A stretch of DNA of 64,000 nucleotides from Candidatus Omnitrophota bacterium (GTDB lineage: Bacteria > Omnitrophota > Omnitrophia > Omnitrophales > Aquincolibacteriaceae): NCBI GenBank assembly GCA_030698625.1, contig JAUYMS010000003.1, positions 19,471 through 83,470 on the forward strand, read 5' to 3'. Positions 60,720 to 64,000 of the stretch are shown piece by piece; the stretch's first letter is position 1; the number at the start of each line of letters is the position of its first letter. A program made the translations under genes and the position numbers. The notes beneath the pieces were generated by a model, which was not told where the DNA came from, made no database searches, and saw only the letters and a program-made list of their open reading frames with translations.

Positions 60720-61246
60720 AGATAATCTCGGTTTTAGTTTTAGCGATGGTTTTAGGTGTTCCTGTGGTTTCGGCTGAGGCGCCACGTGTTGCCGGCGGCG
60801 TTGGGTTTGAGGCGCCTGCGGCATGGGCTGAGACTCAACCCAAATCGCAGATGCGGCTTTTCCAATTTGAAGTTTCGGGTGCCGGTGATGAGGCGCCGGC
60901 AGAGCTGGCGGTCTTTTATTTTGGCGCCGGTCAGGGTGGGGAGGCTGAGGCTAATATCGAGCGCTGGAAGGGGCAGTTTAATCCTCTGCGGGAAGGGTTT
61001 TCTCCCGAGATAAGCCGCTCCGAAGTCAACGGCCTAAAAGTTATAACGGTATATCTAGAAGGGACTTATGATTCTGGTGTGATGATGGGCGCCGGGGGGC
61101 CGCAGACCGATTATGCCGTACTCGGTGCTATCGTCGAGGGGCCTAAGGGACCTGTCTTTTTTAAGATGATCGGGCCGCAGGCTACGGTGTCGGGAGCCAA
61201 GCCGGACTTCCGGGAATTCGTCGGCAGTTTTCAACCGCAAAGCTAG
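60716..61246 (+). CDS. Exported protein of unknown function
   Basis: 176 aa, ATG overlapping the previous stop (ATGA). Signal peptide (VLVLAMVLGVPVVSA), then a single domain with VGFEAPAAW, ELAVFYFGAGQGGEAEANIERW, GTYDSGVMMG and GPVFFKMIGPQATV. I know this pattern from secreted proteins of several phyla, but it has no assigned function. Confidence 0.75.
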   Translation: MKIISVLVLAMVLGVPVVSAEAPRVAGGVGFEAPAAWAETQPKSQMRLFQFEVSGAGDEAPAELAVFYFGAGQGGEAEANIERWKGQFNPLREGFSPEISRSEVNGLKVITVYLEGTYDSGVMMGAGGPQTDYAVLGAIVEGPKGPVFFKMIGPQATVSGAKPDFREFVGSFQPQS

Positions 61247-61397
61247 AATAAGTAACGAGTTTCAAACGAATGAGGAATAGGCGTGAAGAAAGCCTTGTTG
61301 GCGGCAGAGCGGAGCGGTGACAACAAAATGACAGCGGTTATTTCGAAGATGCTCGCAGGATAGAAGCGCGGATTGACATTAGGCGGAGGTTTATGAG

Positions 61398-61721
61398 ATG
61401 ACGTTTGAAGAGCTTTTAGCGGCGATGAAGAAGATTAAATGCGATGAAATGCGAAAAGGGGAAGCAGGCTATCTTGAAATGGTCATCACCAAAAGCGAGA
61501 TGGCGCCGATGACTTCCGTGTTACAATCGTACTTCGGTGAGCCCCTCAAGCCTGAGGGCCAAGCCCCTTCGGGGGACGCGAACCAGGTCTCGAAGCCCTA
61601 TGGCGGCATACGGCGCGACCAGACGATGTATCATCATAAGAGCGAAGCAAACACGGAAGTTGCTCTTCTGTGGCCTTGGGGAAACGGGACATCGATAACG
61701 GTAAAAGTGATCCGCGAGTAG
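61398..61721 (+). CDS. Hypothetical protein
   Basis: 107 aa, soluble. GGAGG lies 9 bases before the ATG. Opening FEELLAAMKKIKCDEM, a variable middle and a C-terminal strand pair (EVALLWPWGNGTSITVKVI). No family is recognised. The 150 bp before it hold only a doubtful 26-codon frame. Confidence 0.6.
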   Translation: MTFEELLAAMKKIKCDEMRKGEAGYLEMVITKSEMAPMTSVLQSYFGEPLKPEGQAPSGDANQVSKPYGGIRRDQTMYHHKSEANTEVALLWPWGNGTSITVKVIRE

Positions 61722-61736
61722 AAGCGAGGGTAAGAC

Positions 61737-61981
61737 GTGACCCAACGTGAGTTTGAACAAGTCAAAAAAAGCTCAACGAATTGGAAGCCCATCATAAGCG
61801 GACCATCCACGGGGTGTTCGCATACATTGAAAGTATGATACAAATCTTTGTTGCGGCAGGCATTATCAACCGCAAGGATTTTCGGGCGCTTTTTAAACGC
61901 AACCGCATAAAATTTGAAAAGGCCAGCGAAATGGCACAATTTCTCAAAATGATGCAGCAGGTGAGAAAGAAAAAGAGGTAG
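61737..61981 (+). CDS. Small coiled-coil/helical protein requiring a -1 frameshift
   Basis: The first frame (GTG 61737, GAGGG upstream) reads TQREFEQVKK and then goes out of frame. A -1 shift in the A7 run 61764-61770 gives EQVKKKLNELEAHHKRTIHG and continues as a well-formed helical protein to 61981 (about 81 aa: FAYIESMIQIFVAAGIINRK, QFLKMMQQVRKKKR). Either programmed slippage or a one-base homopolymer error. It ends 1 bp before the helicase ATG. Confidence 0.65.
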
Positions 61982-61982
61982 C

Positions 61983-63194
61983 ATGGAACCGCATGACTTA
62001 AGTTTCAATCATTTAGGCATTGCCCCTAAAATGTTACAGGTTTTGGAGCGCATGAAGTTCGTGCGCCCGACACCGATTCAACATAGCGCCATTCCTATTG
62101 CCCTAGGGGGCCAGGATGTGGTGGGTGTGGCGCAGACCGGCACCGGGAAAACCATCGCCTTTGGTATTCCTATTGTACAAGGTATTAGTGCCAACGGGGG
62201 AGGGGCGCTCGTGCTGACGCCAACTCGAGAGCTTGCGATTCAGGTAGGCGAAGTCATGGATACTATTCTTCGCCCCTTTAATCTGACCCGAGCTGTCCTC
62301 ATCGGCGGGGCGCCCATGCTTCGTCAGATAACCGCGCTGAAGAACAAGCCCCATGTCATCATTGCAACGCCGGGCCGGCTCATCGATCACCTCCAACAGA
62401 AAACCTGCACTCTCAAACATTTCAACATCCTGGTCTTGGATGAGGCCGACCGAATGCTCGATATGGGATTCGCCCCACAGGTCGAACAGGTTCTTCGTCA
62501 AATGCCGCGCGACAGACAGACCATGCTCTTTTCAGCGACAATGCCGGCCGATATCGTAAAGCTCGCGACTCGGCACATGAAACTTCCGATTCACATCGAG
62601 ATGGCACCGTCAGGGACAGCGGCCGAGGAGGTGACGCAGGAGCTCTTTATCGTGACTGAGGAAGCAAAACGGGACGTCGTGAAAATGCTTGCGTCTCAAT
62701 ATCGCGGACCTATTCTGCTGTTTACGAGAACTAAATTGGGCGCAACGCGTGTAAGAAATGCGATCAAGCAGATGGGCGACGAGCATAAGGTGGCGGAGAT
62801 TCATTCAGACCGGTCCATGGGCCAGCGCAAGGAAGCGATCGAAGGGTTTAAGTCCGGCCGGTACCGCATTTTAGTGGCTACCGACGTGGCCGCTCGAGGT
62901 CTTGATGTCACCGGTATTGAGCTCGTGATCAATTATGATTTACCCGAAGACATCGAGACTTATGTGCACCGTATCGGGCGCACGGGCCGGGCCGGTCAGA
63001 CGGGGCATGCGGTGACTTTTGCGACCCCGGGCCAAGGCGTGGATGTCGGGAGGATTGAACGTTTGATTCGCAAGTCTTTACCGCGAACAAAGAGCACCGA
63101 TTTTCCGGCGCGCGAATTTCGCGTGGGTTCCCGAAGTTTTTCGGCCGGACGTAGGGGAAGGTCTTTCAAAACCAAAGGGCGCGGCCGTCGTTAA
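61983..63194 (+). CDS. rhlE: DEAD-box RNA helicase, RhlE type
   Basis: 403 aa. Q motif RPTPIQHSAIP, motif I AQTGTGKT, PTRELAIQ, TPGRL, DEADRMLDMGF, SAT, then the C-terminal RecA domain with TRTKLGATRV, ATDVAARGLDV and HRIGRTGR. The basic Gly/Arg/Ser-rich end (RRGRSFKTKGRGRR) is typical for RNA contact. Acts in RNA remodelling, ribosome assembly or decay. Confidence 0.95.
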   Translation: MEPHDLSFNHLGIAPKMLQVLERMKFVRPTPIQHSAIPIALGGQDVVGVAQTGTGKTIAFGIPIVQGISANGGGALVLTPTRELAIQVGEVMDTILRPFNLTRAVLIGGAPMLRQITALKNKPHVIIATPGRLIDHLQQKTCTLKHFNILVLDEADRMLDMGFAPQVEQVLRQMPRDRQTMLFSATMPADIVKLATRHMKLPIHIEMAPSGTAAEEVTQELFIVTEEAKRDVVKMLASQYRGPILLFTRTKLGATRVRNAIKQMGDEHKVAEIHSDRSMGQRKEAIEGFKSGRYRILVATDVAARGLDVTGIELVINYDLPEDIETYVHRIGRTGRAGQTGHAVTFATPGQGVDVGRIERLIRKSLPRTKSTDFPAREFRVGSRSFSAGRRGRSFKTKGRGRR

Positions 63195-63218
63195 CGGACT
63201 GTATAAGGAGAAGCTGAG

Positions 63219-63641
63219 ATGAAAAAGATCTTATATGGAGAATTTCTGCAAGGCCGATATGCAATCGGCGTCCTCGTTCTGCGCGTTGTCGTGGGTGCCG
63301 CTTTCATTTACCACGGGTGGGGAAAAATTCAACAACCCTTCGGTTGGATGGGGGCGGATTCATCCATACCGGGTATTTTTCAGGGGCTGGCTGCGCTTTC
63401 GGAGTTCGGCGGGGGCATTGCGCTCATTCTCGGATTACTGGCGCCGCTTGCGGCTCTTGGCTTGGCCTGCACCATGGTCGTCGCTATCGGAGTGGTGCAC
63501 CTACCGCAGGGCCACACCTTTGTTAGTGGTCGAGGCGGCTCCTATGAACTTGCGGCCGTGTATTTGGCGATCATGATCCTGCTCGTTGCCGCCGGGCCTG
63601 GCACACTCTCATTAGATTACCGGCTATTCGGTAAGAAATAG
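63219..63641 (+). CDS. DoxX family membrane protein
   Basis: 140 aa with four helices. VLVLRVVVGAAFIYHGWGKI, ALSEFGGGIALILGLLAPLAAL and the late GPGTLSLDYRL are the DoxX pattern. Preceded by AAGGAG. Role uncertain; some relatives are linked to thiosulfate oxidation or redox stress. Confidence 0.9.
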   Translation: MKKILYGEFLQGRYAIGVLVLRVVVGAAFIYHGWGKIQQPFGWMGADSSIPGIFQGLAALSEFGGGIALILGLLAPLAALGLACTMVVAIGVVHLPQGHTFVSGRGGSYELAAVYLAIMILLVAAGPGTLSLDYRLFGKK

Positions 63642-63670
63642 CCTAACACCACAACACGGGGAGATCGACC

Positions 63671-63946
63671 ATGCAAGCGAGCGCACGTCATATTCTAGTC
63701 GAATCCGAACAATCCTGTAACGACCTCAAGACCGAGATCGAGAGCGGCGGTGATTTTGCTCAACTGGCGCAGCAGCATTCGAAGTGCCCGTCCGGCGAAA
63801 AAGGCGGGGATCTAGGGACTTTCTCACGGGGACAGATGGTTAAGGAGTTTGACGAAGTCGTTTTTAGCGCCGAGGTCGGAAAAGTTCAGGGGCCTGTCAA
63901 GACGCAGTTCGGCTACCACCTCATCGAAGTCACGAGCCGCAAGTAG
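63671..63946 (+). CDS. Parvulin-type peptidyl-prolyl isomerase (PpiC-like)
   Basis: 91 aa, a single rotamase domain: ARHILVESEQSCNDL, FAQLAQQHSKCPSGEKGGDLG, FSRGQMVKEFDEVVF and TQFGYHLIEV. No signal peptide, so cytoplasmic as in E. coli PpiC (93 aa). Confidence 0.94.
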   Translation: MQASARHILVESEQSCNDLKTEIESGGDFAQLAQQHSKCPSGEKGGDLGTFSRGQMVKEFDEVVFSAEVGKVQGPVKTQFGYHLIEVTSRK

Positions 63947-63970
63947 AAACTGCCGGAAGGACAAATCAAG

Positions 63971-64000
63971 ATGGAAGGAAAGCCGTCGCTTTTGTCAAAA
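63971..64000 (+). CDS. Possible start of the next gene (cut by window edge)
   Basis: ATG 63971 with GGAAGGA 11 bases upstream, open to the edge (10 codons). Too short to name. Confidence 0.3.
   Translation, partial: MEGKPSLLSK

Overview
The window is about 64 kb of a bacterial chromosome of moderately high GC. It is dense, and almost every gene lies on the + strand; ahpC is the only clear minus-strand gene. There is no rRNA, tRNA or CRISPR array. A 5,000-residue exported protein, a second very large membrane glycosyltransferase sharing a recurrent RSELR pentapeptide with it, group-2 style respiratory genes and many short membrane proteins with NTG starts suggest an uncultured lineage of the Omnitrophota (old OP3) type. 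That placement is inference from gene style; no phylogenetic marker here decides it.

Left part (1-16.1 kb). The window opens inside a large GT2-like membrane glycosyltransferase. Then comes thyA-folA-MBL hydrolase (nucleotide/folate). A good sigma70-type promoter at 6238-6266 starts a second operon: TPR protein, nuoA-B-C-D-E-F-G-H, and a ClC/CBS/RCK_C chloride channel gene whose start overlaps the nuoH stop. The operon stops at nuoH, NuoG is short, and the ClC reading frame is broken by one base.

Centre (16.1-32.5 kb). ahpC diverges from a single giant gene (about 5,065 aa from a GTG at 16952). It has a signal peptide, a ChaN/TraB-like region, an HELGH metalloprotease-like site, a SecA/SF2-helicase-like motor region with Walker A, DEAQ, SAT and QxxGRxxR motifs, two membrane helices, and four RSELR motifs that cut it into five blocks. 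A 163-bp imperfect inverted repeat follows it.

Core metabolism (32.4-39.3 kb): a CaCA Na+/Ca2+ exchanger, DUF192, the succinate dehydrogenase/fumarate reductase operon sdhCAB, ThrH, ribosomal protein L33, a Trm112-like protein and a bacterial deoxyhypusine-synthase-like enzyme.

Accessory part (39.3-64 kb). All genes point the same way, and blocks are separated by two dispersed repeat families: A, built on TCAAGTCTCGACTTGA, six copies; and B, built on GGTACCGGGTACC, about six copies. One B copy is split by an IS5-family element. Cargo includes an Nmad3-Nmad2 pair (putative DNA-base-modification proteins), a Fic protein with its own C-terminal DNA-binding-like domain and 12-bp iterons in front, a short pyruvate kinase, glutathione peroxidase, a receiver-only response regulator, AIM24 and CBS proteins, a free-standing NUMOD3 peptide, and many one- or two-helix proteins. 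The right end returns to stress and housekeeping functions: GST-like, pirin, SDR, glyoxalase, SemiSWEET-like, RhlE-type helicase, DoxX and parvulin.
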